The position numbers and the translations under genes were made by a program. The notes below the pieces were generated by a model, which did not search any database, was not told the origin of the DNA, and worked only from the letters and a program-made list of their open reading frames with translations. A stretch of DNA of 33,898 nt from UBA2144 sp964506185 (GTDB lineage: Bacteria > Patescibacteriota > Gracilibacteria > Peribacterales > Peribacteraceae): positions 1 to 33,898 of the forward strand of contig CAZDKL010000018.1 of NCBI GenBank assembly GCA_964506185.1, written 5' to 3'. Position 1 is the first letter of the stretch; each line of letters begins with the position of its first letter. Positions 1 to 7,511 of this stretch are shown here, piece by piece.

Positions 1-74
1 AAAGCGCTCCGCGCAAAATTCTACCATCGCCATACTTCGCATAACCGCAGACGTTATAGGAAATTGAAAGAAAG

Positions 75-518
75 CTAATCTACTTCTTTGTTTAATACAT
101 TCCTAAATCTGAAAAAAGTATCAAGGAGTTCGTTCAATAACGAATCTCCATAAGCCATAACATAGACACAAATCCATATTTTTTCAGTAGACACGCCTTG
201 AGCCTCAAACATCGCTACAGCACCCTTAATTGTTTTCATGCTCTCAATAACATCATCGACTACTATATATGGCTTGCTCGTATCATGAATTTTCGGACAA
301 ACCTCCTCTCTGGTTTTATTCCTTTGCCCAACAGATCCGGGAGGAATGTATTCGAGTACATCATTAAATGAAATACCAGCATGTGACTTTAGTTTATGAA
401 TTAAATGTCTTTGCTCTTTGCAAATAGAGTGATTTGGAATCACCACTACTCCCACATCACTATGTTGGCTCAATTCCGAAGCAGCCTCAGATAATGAACG
501 TAATTCAAGCATTTTCAT
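75..518 (-). CDS. Phosphoribosyltransferase-like protein (ComF-like, short)
   Basis: 147 residues. The segment YIVVDDVIESMKTIKGAV (about residues 84-101) resembles the PRPP-binding loop of type I phosphoribosyltransferases: a hydrophobic strand, two acidic residues, then a short loop ending in Thr. The usual Gly of that loop is Met here. Upstream, VGVVVIPNHS and GQRNKTREE recall the order seen in ComF-type proteins, but the N-terminal zinc module of ComF is absent. ATG at 518 was chosen; a promoter with a 16-base spacer lies just upstream. The substrate cannot be told. It could be a nucleobase-salvage or competence-like PRTase, or a catalytically weakened relative. Confidence 0.6.
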   Translation of the reverse strand: MKMLELRSLSEAASELSQHSDVGVVVIPNHSICKEQRHLIHKLKSHAGISFNDVLEYIPPGSVGQRNKTREEVCPKIHDTSKPYIVVDDVIESMKTIKGAVAMFEAQGVSTEKIWICVYVMAYGDSLLNELLDTFFRFRNVLNKEVD

Positions 519-533
519 TTAATTAAGTAAAAT

Positions 534-561
534 ATAATACTATAAATTCGCTTTCTTTCAA
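534..561 (-). promoter_or_regulatory. Promoter of the phosphoribosyltransferase-like gene
   Basis: On the minus strand, TTGAAA (556-561) and TATTAT (534-539) are separated by exactly 16 bases. The -10 box ends 15 bases before the ATG at 518, so the predicted 5' leader would be only about 8 bases and carries no ribosome binding site. Confidence 0.5.
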
Positions 562-607
562 CTTCATACAAGGGATTAATGAAAAACGACTACATATCTG
601 AGGTATG

Positions 608-653
608 AAATTGGAGGTTAAAATGCTAGAATTACGCTAGTTCTAGCCAATTT
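608..653. repeat. Nested inverted repeat, possible IS left-end remnant
   Basis: AAATTGG (608-614) pairs with CCAATTT (647-653), and inside it GCTAGAA (625-631) pairs with TTCTAGC (641-647). It sits just upstream of a transposase fragment and may be the remains of the terminal repeat of that IS. It is not followed by a T run, so it is not a typical terminator. Confidence 0.35.
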
Positions 654-665
654 CCCCATATTCAC

Positions 666-887
666 ATGCAGCAAAATTTCAATGCAATGATGTTCAGAGA
701 TAAGGTTACAAGGAGCCATAAGTTCCTTTTTGAGATGGAAAAAGTCATCCCATGGAGCAGGTTGATTGACCTCCTCAAGGAATGGAAAACCTCGGAAACA
801 GGCAGAAAAGGATATACAGCAGAAACAATGTTGAGGATGTGGTTGATACAGAACTGGTATGGGCTTTCCGATGAGCTTACGGAGGAA
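666..887 (+). mobile_element. IS5-family transposase fragment (N-terminal part only)
   Basis: Residues 1-74 of the open frame match the N-terminal domain (DUF772 type) of IS5-group transposases: FEMEKVIPWSRLIDLL, then GRKGYTAETMLRMWLIQNWY and GLSDELTEE. In intact transposases this domain precedes a DDE catalytic domain. Here similarity stops after about base 887 and no catalytic domain follows. This is a truncated remnant. Confidence 0.75.
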
Positions 888-1193
888 AAGTGGCCAGCAG
901 GAGGAATTATTGCACTGCTTATGTACTCTCCATGGATGTATGCTGCAATAGCTACTGATTTGAGTGAATTTTATGGGCTTGCATTACCATCAATCATCGG
1001 ATTGCCAGGTATTATCTTGATTATGCTCACGTGCAATTACACTCCGACCTGCACATTCCCACCAGTGCATGACCACAGCTACGACTATCTAATAATCTCG
1101 CTCTCTGTTTCCATCACGGCGTTTATTATATTTCTTATTGGCATGGCAATTGGACATGTATGCACAAATGCAAAACATGATGAATCTCATTAG
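666..1193 (+). pseudogene. Chimeric frame: IS5 transposase N-terminus joined to a membrane-protein fragment
   Basis: One open frame of 175 codons. The first 74 residues are transposase-like. From KWPAGG onward the character changes to a small membrane protein with about three hydrophobic segments (roughly residues 80-98, 105-122 and 143-164), a CNYTPTC motif and a polar tail. The membrane part has no good start codon of its own, so an IS insertion or deletion probably removed its 5' end and fused the frames. Whether the chimera is translated is unknown. Its last 56 bases overlap the longest frame of the next gene. Confidence 0.6.
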
Positions 1194-2106
1194 AAATAAA
1201 TACGGAATACCAATTGATCCCACCTCAAGCAAAAAATTCTTCGCACAAGCCGAAACGTTAGATGCTACAATCAACAATATGAATGACGACACCTCAGGTT
1301 TCGCAGATGATGAAGCCGCAAGCTGGGATTATGCTGAGCTTTGGGACAAGTTCCCTGTGCCCGCCAGGCCATCTGAGGAGGAACTGCAATTATTGGAAGA
1401 AGATATGTCAGGCATTGATAATGAAAAAACTCTGATCCTTGGATCGACAATAGAATATCGATCACTTTGTAAACGACTTGGAATTAAACCAAACGTTGCA
1501 GACTTTGAGCGTTCACATTACGAAATCTTAACTAGTTACTCGGAAGAAAAGTTTGAAGGTGAGAATTTTCTGGAGATTGATTGGCTGAATATCGAAGATG
1601 AAAACTTTTATGATGTAATCATCGGACACAGAGCAATCAACGTTATTGGAAAAGAAGTACTGGAACAATTCTTTGAGAGAATGCATCGATCGCTCAAGCC
1701 TGGAGGAATTTTCTACTGCAAAGGAAATATTCTTTATGACAATGAATCTGACCGTTTTGATGAACTAATAAGTAATTGGGCCTTTAAAGAAGGACGCAAG
1801 TATCCCCTATTCAGTTACATAGAAGTTGACCTGTATTTCCATACAGCTGACAGGAATGGGTACGTTGAATACCCCAAGGCCCGCGCAGTTGTAGATAAAT
1901 TGATTGAGGATAAGAGATGTCCAAAAGAAGATTACGATCTGATAAAACTTCTGGTTTCCATGTCCGAAGATGCCCGATTCCGTGGTCTAATTCAAGAAAA
2001 AGAAATCCGCGATATCATCAGTAAAGTGGGGTTCTCCAGTAGTGATTGGATCACTCTTGATAAAGATATCTGCAGTAATATGCCGATTATAAAACTGACT
2101 AAATAA
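1156..2106 (+). CDS. Class I SAM-dependent methyltransferase-like protein
   Basis: About 316 residues. TLILGSTIEYRSL resembles motif I of Rossmann-fold methyltransferases (SAM binding), NVADFER supplies the acidic residue after strand 2, YDVIIGHRAINVI fits strand 4, and MHRSLKPGGIFYCKGN is a typical post-motif region. Substrate unknown. The start is uncertain: an in-frame TTG at 1138 and ATGs at 1156, 1168, 1177 and 1180 are all possible, and none has a clear ribosome binding site. The upstream overlap with the chimeric membrane frame suggests rearrangement. The gene is convergent with the small gene ending at 2130. Confidence 0.65.
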   Translation: MYAQMQNMMNLIRNKYGIPIDPTSSKKFFAQAETLDATINNMNDDTSGFADDEAASWDYAELWDKFPVPARPSEEELQLLEEDMSGIDNEKTLILGSTIEYRSLCKRLGIKPNVADFERSHYEILTSYSEEKFEGENFLEIDWLNIEDENFYDVIIGHRAINVIGKEVLEQFFERMHRSLKPGGIFYCKGNILYDNESDRFDELISNWAFKEGRKYPLFSYIEVDLYFHTADRNGYVEYPKARAVVDKLIEDKRCPKEDYDLIKLLVSMSEDARFRGLIQEKEIRDIISKVGFSSSDWITLDKDICSNMPIIKLTK

Positions 2107-2129
2107 TTTCACCTCCAAATCCACCAAAA

Positions 2130-2381
2130 CTATGGCACTTCATATTCGGCTTGTCGTGCATCACAATCTCGGAAACATTTTTTGCATACTTGTTCATTTG
2201 TAGCACCAGTCATAGATGAAACCATATAGACAATTTGACCTGCGTGGTCATGCTCCTCAAAGCCACCTGCAACGATAGGGCAATCTTTTGGCATAGTAGC
2301 TCTAACGTCATCCTCTACCCCCATTGCCGTAACCCTTTCTTGGAAAGGCTTTCTTAATAAAGTATGCAATTCAGACATCAT
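2130..2381 (-). CDS. Small hypothetical protein with C-terminal cysteine cluster
   Basis: 83 residues, not recognised. The C-terminal half contains CKKCFRDCDA, which could bind a metal. It begins 28 bases after the metK stop on the same strand, so it is probably co-transcribed with metK. Two consecutive ATG codons start it. No membrane segments or signal peptide are visible. Confidence 0.5.
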   Translation of the reverse strand: MMSELHTLLRKPFQERVTAMGVEDDVRATMPKDCPIVAGGFEEHDHAGQIVYMVSSMTGATNEQVCKKCFRDCDARQAEYEVP

Positions 2382-2409
2382 TTTAACTTTTATTAAATAT
2401 GCGAATAGA

Positions 2410-3591
2410 TCAAGAATTAACAGCTACTTCTTTTCTCTGCACCGCACTAAGCAATTCCTGAGCCTTATCCGTCTGCTCCCATCTAACGCCCAGATCTTCT
2501 CTTCCCATGTGCCCATAAGCTGCAAGCTGGCGGTATTGAGGCTTAAGCAGATCCAGATCGCGATTGATTCCTTCAGGAGTCATATCGAAGGTTTCTTTTA
2601 CAGCTTCTTCGATTGCGCGGTCGGGGACTTTACCAGTTCCAAAAGTATTAATGTTCACTGATACAGGCTCGGGGTATCCAATCGCATATGCAATTTGTAT
2701 CTCACACTTTTCAGCTAAATCTGCCGCGACAACATTCTTTGCAACATAACGTGCCATGTAAGCTCCGCTTCTGTCCTGCTTGTTTGGTACTTTTCCACTG
2801 AATGCACCTCCGCCGTGCCTTCCAACTCCACCATAAGTGTCAACGATGATCTTTCTACCAGTTAGTCCCGTATCTCCATGAGGTCCGCCAATGATGAACG
2901 TGCCGGTCTCGTTAATCAGATACTTCGTATTTGCATCGAGCAAGCTTCCGCAAATAGGCTTTATTACATGCTCCAGAATATCTGACCTGATCTTTGTTCC
3001 ATCGATGCCATCATTGTGCTGAGCTGCGATTACAACAGTATCAACTCTGAGCGCCTTGTGATTATCATCGTATTCAATAGTTACCTGAGTCTTTCCATCA
3101 GGCCTGAGGTAGGGAATTGTTCCGTTTTTTCTGACCTCAGCTAAGCGCTTGGCTAATTTGTGAGCCAATGTGACGGGAAGAGGCATAAGCTCCGGTGTTT
3201 CGTTGCATGCGTATCCAAACATCAGTCCCTGATCTCCCGCTCCCTGTGCTTTATGCTTACCATCTTCTGACGCTTCCCCCTGTGCAATGTCCGGGCTCTG
3301 CTCGTGAATCGCGTTGATAACGCTGCAGCTCTTGTAATCAATTCCAAAATCCGCATCGGTGTAACCAATTTCTTTAAGCACATCGCGCGCGACTTTTTGA
3401 ACATCAACATAAGTTGTAGTTGTAATCTCACCACCAACTACGATGAGCCCTGTAGTCGTGTAACACTCGCAACAGCACGCGCCATTGGGATCGTCAGTAA
3501 GTACTGCGTCTAGTATTGCGTCACTGATCTGATCGCAAATTTTATCAGGATGACCTTCGGTTACGGATTCAGAAGTGAAAAAGTAAGACAT
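2410..3591 (-). CDS. metK: S-adenosylmethionine synthetase
   Basis: 393 residues from ATG 3591, the normal length for MetK. It makes S-adenosylmethionine from methionine and ATP in the cytosol. Visible signatures are SESVTEGHPDKICDQ at the N-terminus (ATP/methionine site), GAGDQGLMFGYA in the middle, and GGGAFSGK followed by DRSGAYMARYVAKN. A longer in-frame TTG start at 3621 lies inside an intergenic inverted repeat and is less likely. The small gene 2130-2381 follows closely. The nearby methyltransferase-like gene would use the product, but no direct link is shown. Confidence 0.97.
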   Translation of the reverse strand: MSYFFTSESVTEGHPDKICDQISDAILDAVLTDDPNGACCCECYTTTGLIVVGGEITTTTYVDVQKVARDVLKEIGYTDADFGIDYKSCSVINAIHEQSPDIAQGEASEDGKHKAQGAGDQGLMFGYACNETPELMPLPVTLAHKLAKRLAEVRKNGTIPYLRPDGKTQVTIEYDDNHKALRVDTVVIAAQHNDGIDGTKIRSDILEHVIKPICGSLLDANTKYLINETGTFIIGGPHGDTGLTGRKIIVDTYGGVGRHGGGAFSGKVPNKQDRSGAYMARYVAKNVVAADLAEKCEIQIAYAIGYPEPVSVNINTFGTGKVPDRAIEEAVKETFDMTPEGINRDLDLLKPQYRQLAAYGHMGREDLGVRWEQTDKAQELLSAVQRKEVAVNS

Positions 3592-3617
3592 AATAATTTG
3601 TTGGAATAAATTAGGAG

Positions 3618-3716
3618 ACAATCGACAATCAACACAGCGCCTTCGGCGCCTTTCAACAATCGACTATGTTGATTGTTGATTGTTGACAGTCATGCAAAGC
3701 ATGACGTGTCGATTGT
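3618..3716. repeat. Long inverted repeat, family A copy 1
   Basis: The outer arms ACAATCGACA (3618-3627) and TGTCGATTGT (3707-3716) pair perfectly. Inside lie GCGCC-TTC-GGCGC (3637-3649), several TTGATTGT units and the hairpin GTCATGC-AAA-GCATGAC. A related element lies at 4652-4762. It has no T run and resembles a REP/MITE-like intergenic repeat. Confidence 0.7.
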
Positions 3717-3930
3717 TGTTTTAAAGAACTCTTCCCTGCAGAGGAAGAGCGATTTTCAAGCTATCTTCCCATTTAGGGTCTGGATTTACCACTTACTTCG
3801 ATTGAAGAGTTGGTGGGCGATTCATTGGGCCAGATCCCTAAAACGCCACTCTTGATAGGACGATGTTGTTGGACATACAGTACTCGAATTTGGGATGGAG
3901 ACAAGTGAAATATGAGGGAATTTGGGCTAA
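3717..3930. other. Non-coding stretch, nothing convincing seen
   Basis: Together with the repeat above this makes a gap of 377 bases between metK and the next gene. Short open frames exist on both strands, but none has a recognisable product, start context or composition that supports a gene. Confidence 0.4.
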
Positions 3931-3958
3931 TTGTGAAATATTGCAAGTTTGTTATAAT
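3931..3958 (+). promoter_or_regulatory. Promoter of the small gene at 3969
   Basis: TTGTGA (3931-3936) and a perfect TATAAT (3953-3958) with a 16-base spacer. The ATG is 10 bases after the -10 box, so the mRNA should be essentially leaderless. Confidence 0.65.
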
Positions 3959-3968
3959 ACTACTATAT

Positions 3969-4238
3969 ATGAACGACAAACCACGTCAAGATAGACCGCA
4001 TGCGAAACAAAATGAACCGCATAAGACCGACCCATTTAAAAGAGGTTCTCCAGTAGAAATCCCTGCCAACACTATGGTAGAGCTTGGACGCAATCGAACT
4101 GCTTCCCTCATAGAACCATTGCTTGGCATAGTATCCCGTAGACTTGATTCCCAGATTATGATCGCATTATCTGGCAAAGCTGCAAAATCAGTAGGTGAAG
4201 ATTTTATCTGGGTAGAAAGGAGTGATCTTCAAGCATAG
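3969..4238 (+). CDS. Hypothetical small basic protein
   Basis: 89 residues, not recognised. The first 30 residues are polar and charged (many Lys, Arg, His, Pro). The rest contains VEIPANTMVELGRNR and two amphipathic helices. ATG 3969 is preferred over an upstream in-frame ATG at 3912, because the promoter (-10 at 3953-3958) lies inside the longer version. Convergent with 4263-4514. Confidence 0.55.
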   Translation: MNDKPRQDRPHAKQNEPHKTDPFKRGSPVEIPANTMVELGRNRTASLIEPLLGIVSRRLDSQIMIALSGKAAKSVGEDFIWVERSDLQA

Positions 4239-4262
4239 CTGCAAGTAGTTATCCTGATTTAT

Positions 4263-4514
4263 TTAGACTGCATCCACTTTGCATTGTTCGGCATGAGCAC
4301 AACTTCCTTTGAACATACATTTTGCCACATTATGTGTCGTATCAAATTGAATAAATCTGCGTAACGCACTTTCGGATCCGCGCGCCTCTCTGCAATGATG
4401 TTGACCCATTGCCAAAGCTTTTTCTCTTGGCCTAAGTAGATCCGGCCGCCTGCTAAGCAATAGGCTTAATTTCTGTTCGTCATGTACCGCGCTTCCCTGC
4501 TCGCTTAATAGCAT
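4263..4514 (-). CDS. Hypothetical small Cys/His-containing protein
   Basis: 83 residues, not recognised. The C-terminal part has several possible metal ligands: MGQHHCREARG, then AKCMFKGSCAHAEQCKVDAV. The N-terminal part is a charged helix. No transmembrane segment. The spacing of Cys and His might form a small zinc site, but no family is recognised. It could also be a spurious frame. Confidence 0.4.
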   Translation of the reverse strand: MLLSEQGSAVHDEQKLSLLLSRRPDLLRPREKALAMGQHHCREARGSESALRRFIQFDTTHNVAKCMFKGSCAHAEQCKVDAV

Positions 4515-4651
4515 AATCGATGAGGGTTAAATCATCATTGACAATAATCCTTAGCATGTCAGACTTCAATATCTCTAACTTTTTAGCTTAGACTAAGGCT
4601 AAATTGACAGTAGACAGAGTTGTACCAGATATATTTTAATTAACATTTGCA

Positions 4652-4762
4652 TTAACAATCGACAATCAACACGGCCCTTCGGGCCTTTCGACAATCAACT
4701 TGTTGACAGCGAGCCGAAGGCGAGCGTGTTGATTGTTGACAGCGTAGCGTGTCGATTGTTAA
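4652..4762. repeat. Long inverted repeat, family A copy 2
   Basis: Perfect 13-bp outer arms TTAACAATCGACA (4652-4664) and TGTCGATTGTTAA (4750-4762). A second internal pair is ACAATCAACAC / GTGTTGATTGT, and there is a GGCCC-TTC-GGGCC hairpin (4673-4685). The same words and layout occur at 3618-3716. Confidence 0.7.
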
Positions 4763-4801
4763 CTTCAACAATCATTGTTTCTACAAAGGCAACCTAAGTC
4801 T

Positions 4802-5053
4802 TCAGACTATATTATAGAACCACGCGAACAACCATCCTCCAACGAATCCATCTACAAGACCGGATCCCGCTCCCATAAATGCTCCAAGCATTGTTGGGTC
4901 GTATCCTGGATATACAGAACCCATCAGACTGACTAATTCCATTCCATAGCCAAAGTAACCAGCTGTTACACCCAAGGCCAATGTGCCAATGAAACAGACA
5001 GCTCCAAGTGCTAGCCCAAAACGGACGGGATTTAGTTTTTCATTTCCTTTCAT
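4802..5053 (-). CDS. Small membrane protein, holin-like
   Basis: 83 residues from ATG 5053 (an in-frame ATG at 5077 would add 8 residues). MKGNEKLNPVRFGLALG leads into a first membrane segment, and a second, glycine-rich segment is GAFMGAGSGLVDGFVGGWLFAWFY. This Asn-Pro entry followed by two hydrophobic segments with a PGY turn (YPGYDP) is typical of small proteins called bacteriophage-holin-like in many environmental genomes. A real holin function is not supported by context, since no phage lysis genes are near. Confidence 0.65.
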   Translation of the reverse strand: MKGNEKLNPVRFGLALGAVCFIGTLALGVTAGYFGYGMELVSLMGSVYPGYDPTMLGAFMGAGSGLVDGFVGGWLFAWFYNIV

Positions 5054-5128
5054 AATAAATAAGGGTAAGAATGTCATATATACTACAACAGACGAACTTC
5101 ATTTACCATATATTCAGAATCATCAATT

Positions 5129-6547
5129 ATGACCACAATAACGAATACTTCCTTCAGCCTGATAATTTTCGGAGCGTCCGGGCATCTGGCCCAACTTAAG
5201 CTCTATCCTGAGCTTTATGTGCTGGCCTTAAAAAAGAGAATGCCCAAAGATTACGCAATTGTTGGATTCTCCAGAAAAGAAATGAATGTCGAAGAATTCA
5301 AGAAGCTCGTTGAAGATTCTGTCAGAACCAACATGCCAGCTGTAACAGAAGATGCTCTCAAAGATTTTCTGACGCACGTTCATTACCATCAAGGCCAATA
5401 TTCTGAGGAGGCGGATTTTTCTGCGTTTAATGATGAGCTGACTAGAATTGAATCGGGATGGAAGGACTCGGTCAGGCTCGCTTATTTTTCCGTTCCACCC
5501 ACAGCGTTTTCTGACGTTGCCATGAATTTATGTAAAGGTGGAGTTCACAAAAAAGAAATCCCCTTTCGTTGTATTGTAGAAAAGCCAGTCGGCCATGACT
5601 TGAAAAGTTTTGAGGAAATTAAGAAAGAGTTAGTCGGTTGTTTTAAGGAAGAAGAAATTTATTTACTTGATCATTATCTTGGTAAAGAAGCTGTCAGAAA
5701 TATTTTTTATTTGCGTTACGCAAATCCAGTTGTTGAACATATTCTTTCTGGAAACCTGATACACCACGTTGAGGTTACTGCCTTTGAATCACAAGGATTG
5801 GAGGGGCGTGCAGGTTACTTTGAGGAAACCGGAACATTTCGAGACATGTTCCAAAGCCACATGCTTATGATGGCATCATTGCTGACGATGAACTTGGTCG
5901 AAAAAGAATCATCTCTGACGAAAGCCAGGTCCGAAGCACTCAAACAATTCTATCTTCCTCCTGCATCTAATCTTGGAGACGTTGTTTTGCAGGGCCAATA
6001 TGATTCTTATGCTGACGAGGAAGGAGTTGAAAAGAATTCTAGAACAAATACTTATGCTGCACTTAAACTTCTGTCGCGCAACAAAGACTGGCAAGGAGTC
6101 CCCTTCTATTTTCGATCCGGAAAAATGCTCAAGAAGAAAGAGACTCGTATCTCCATAACATTTAGCGAAGGTCCTGAGGGATGTGAGGGAGCGTGTGCGA
6201 ACTGTTTGGACATAATATTGCAGGGAGAAGCTGGAATGAAGCTCCATCTCCAAACCAAGAAAGGAGGCAGTAAACCGCAATTTAGGAAGCTTTTGCTGGA
6301 GGACCCGTTGGTCTGCGTAGGAGATTGCCTACCAGAACACAGTTTATTGATGCTAGAGGCAATATACGGCAAAAGGCAGTGGTTCCTGACGTTTGATGAA
6401 GTGCAGACCGCGTGGAGACTCATTGATCCTGTTCAGACCTATTTGGATGAAGAGAAAACTCCCCTATTCAAATACAAAGCGGGTACTAACGGACCGAAAG
6501 AAACTGACGAGTGGATCGGGAAGGATGGAATTACTTGGACCCCTTAG
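5129..6547 (+). CDS. zwf: Glucose-6-phosphate 1-dehydrogenase
   Basis: 472 residues, close to the usual length. It oxidises glucose-6-phosphate to 6-phosphogluconolactone with NADP+ or NAD+. The N-terminal nucleotide motif is GASGHLAQLKLYPELY (residues 15-30); most relatives have Asp where His19 is. EKPVGHD (151-157) and DHYLGKE (181-187, with the catalytic His region) are intact, as is GVPFYFRSGKMLKKKE near the C-terminus. pgl lies downstream on the same strand, so the two genes cover the first two pentose phosphate steps. The last 17 bases overlap the end of the convergent gene 6531-7403. No ribosome binding site is visible before the ATG. Confidence 0.95.
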   Translation: MTTITNTSFSLIIFGASGHLAQLKLYPELYVLALKKRMPKDYAIVGFSRKEMNVEEFKKLVEDSVRTNMPAVTEDALKDFLTHVHYHQGQYSEEADFSAFNDELTRIESGWKDSVRLAYFSVPPTAFSDVAMNLCKGGVHKKEIPFRCIVEKPVGHDLKSFEEIKKELVGCFKEEEIYLLDHYLGKEAVRNIFYLRYANPVVEHILSGNLIHHVEVTAFESQGLEGRAGYFEETGTFRDMFQSHMLMMASLLTMNLVEKESSLTKARSEALKQFYLPPASNLGDVVLQGQYDSYADEEGVEKNSRTNTYAALKLLSRNKDWQGVPFYFRSGKMLKKKETRISITFSEGPEGCEGACANCLDIILQGEAGMKLHLQTKKGGSKPQFRKLLLEDPLVCVGDCLPEHSLLMLEAIYGKRQWFLTFDEVQTAWRLIDPVQTYLDEEKTPLFKYKAGTNGPKETDEWIGKDGITWTP

Positions 6548-7403
6548 CTTGTTTGTACTTAGCCTTAACAGCTCCGAAAGCAGCCTTTGCTTCTTCGTAC
6601 GCTTTGCGTGACTCAGTTAGTGTTGCCTTGAATTCCTGCCTTAAGGTAACTTTATAGTCCTTATATTTCTTTCGAATTTCCTTCTTAAGTTTCTGATACT
6701 CAAGTCTTAACTCTTTCTTTTTATTACGAGCCTCTTTGTACTCCGATTTGAGTTCCGCACACTTCTCTTTCGCACCTTCTTTGCGACACTTCTTATATTC
6801 TGCCCTTTTTTGAGCAAAGACCTTTTTGTAATCATTATATTCGGTTCTTGCTTCTGCTTTTTCTGCCTTATATGCACCAAAAGCATCCTTCCTTGTAGCT
6901 TTGAACTTACTTCTTTCTTTAACCTTGATCGCTTTGTAATTCCTCCATGCCTCAGCTTTAGCCTTCTTTGCTTTCTTAAATTCTGCTTTTAACGCCGGAT
7001 CAACTTTACCACCGCCCTTCTCAACACAAATCGGTTGCTGATCCTTCATAACACATTTCCTGCCCTTCTTTCTACACTGTTTCTTGTTTGCATCCGTGCA
7101 CCTAGCATTACCGCCTTTCTTTGCCACACAAACCGCCTGCCTATTTTTCACAACACACCTTTTTCCTTGCGATTTGCACTCCTTCCTTTTGCCTCCCGTA
7201 CAGGCTTTCGCTCCTTTAAATTTTCCTCTGCACATTTGCTTACCACCCAATACAACGCACTTCTTGTTCTTATCTAAGCATTTTCGCGTCTTTGCTGCAG
7301 AGCATTTTTCTGCCGCTTCCGCTATTGGCACAGCACCGAAGTAAGCCGGTCCGGCTGCAGCAGCAAAGATTAATAAAGTGGCCAAGAGAACTATTTTTTT
7401 CAT
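6531..7403 (-). CDS. Secreted protein with three 34-residue cysteine repeats and a Lys-rich coiled coil
   Basis: 290 residues, not matched to a known family. A signal peptide is clear: MKKIVLLATLLIFAAAAG, with probable cleavage near AEA-AE (about residue 31). Then come three tandem units with identical spacing C-x7-C-x6-C-x8-C. The cysteines are at 34/42/49/58, 68/76/83/92 and 102/110/117/126, an exact period of 34 residues. From about 135 to the end the protein is very rich in Lys, Glu, Ala and Arg and is probably a long helical coiled coil, with two further Cys (206, 215). The repeats look like small disulfide modules outside the cytoplasm, and the basic helix could bind a polymer, cell surface or nucleic acid. 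These roles are inference. It overlaps the zwf 3' end by 17 bases. Confidence 0.8.
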   Translation of the reverse strand: MKKIVLLATLLIFAAAAGPAYFGAVPIAEAAEKCSAAKTRKCLDKNKKCVVLGGKQMCRGKFKGAKACTGGKRKECKSQGKRCVVKNRQAVCVAKKGGNARCTDANKKQCRKKGRKCVMKDQQPICVEKGGGKVDPALKAEFKKAKKAKAEAWRNYKAIKVKERSKFKATRKDAFGAYKAEKAEARTEYNDYKKVFAQKRAEYKKCRKEGAKEKCAELKSEYKEARNKKKELRLEYQKLKKEIRKKYKDYKVTLRQEFKATLTESRKAYEEAKAAFGAVKAKYKQAKGSK

Positions 7404-7419
7404 AGAGTGAGTGGGGAAG

Positions 7420-7435
7420 ATTCTTCGAGAAGAAT
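7420..7435. promoter_or_regulatory. Dyad upstream of the cysteine-repeat gene
   Basis: ATTCTTC-GA-GAAGAAT, a perfect 7-bp dyad with a 2-base centre, lies 17 bases upstream of the start codon at 7403, in the divergent region shared with pgl. It could be an operator or a leader hairpin. Confidence 0.35.
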
Positions 7436-7511
7436 ATCAAAAGGCTGCTTTAATTGTGATTGACATAAATCATTTACCTTTAGACTTTTTATAAGCTTGT
7501 TTTGGTTTATC

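Noticed and set aside
3591..3621. Longer metK start at TTG 3621.
   Set aside because: The extra residues are not homologous to MetK and fall in an intergenic repeat; ATG 3591 gives the normal N-terminus.
5909..6423. Minus-strand open frames within zwf.
   Set aside because: They are shadows of the strongly supported zwf gene and have no recognisable product.
7460..7495. TTGACA (7460-7465) with TATAAG (7490-7495) as the pgl promoter.
   Set aside because: The spacer is 24 bases, far beyond the working range.
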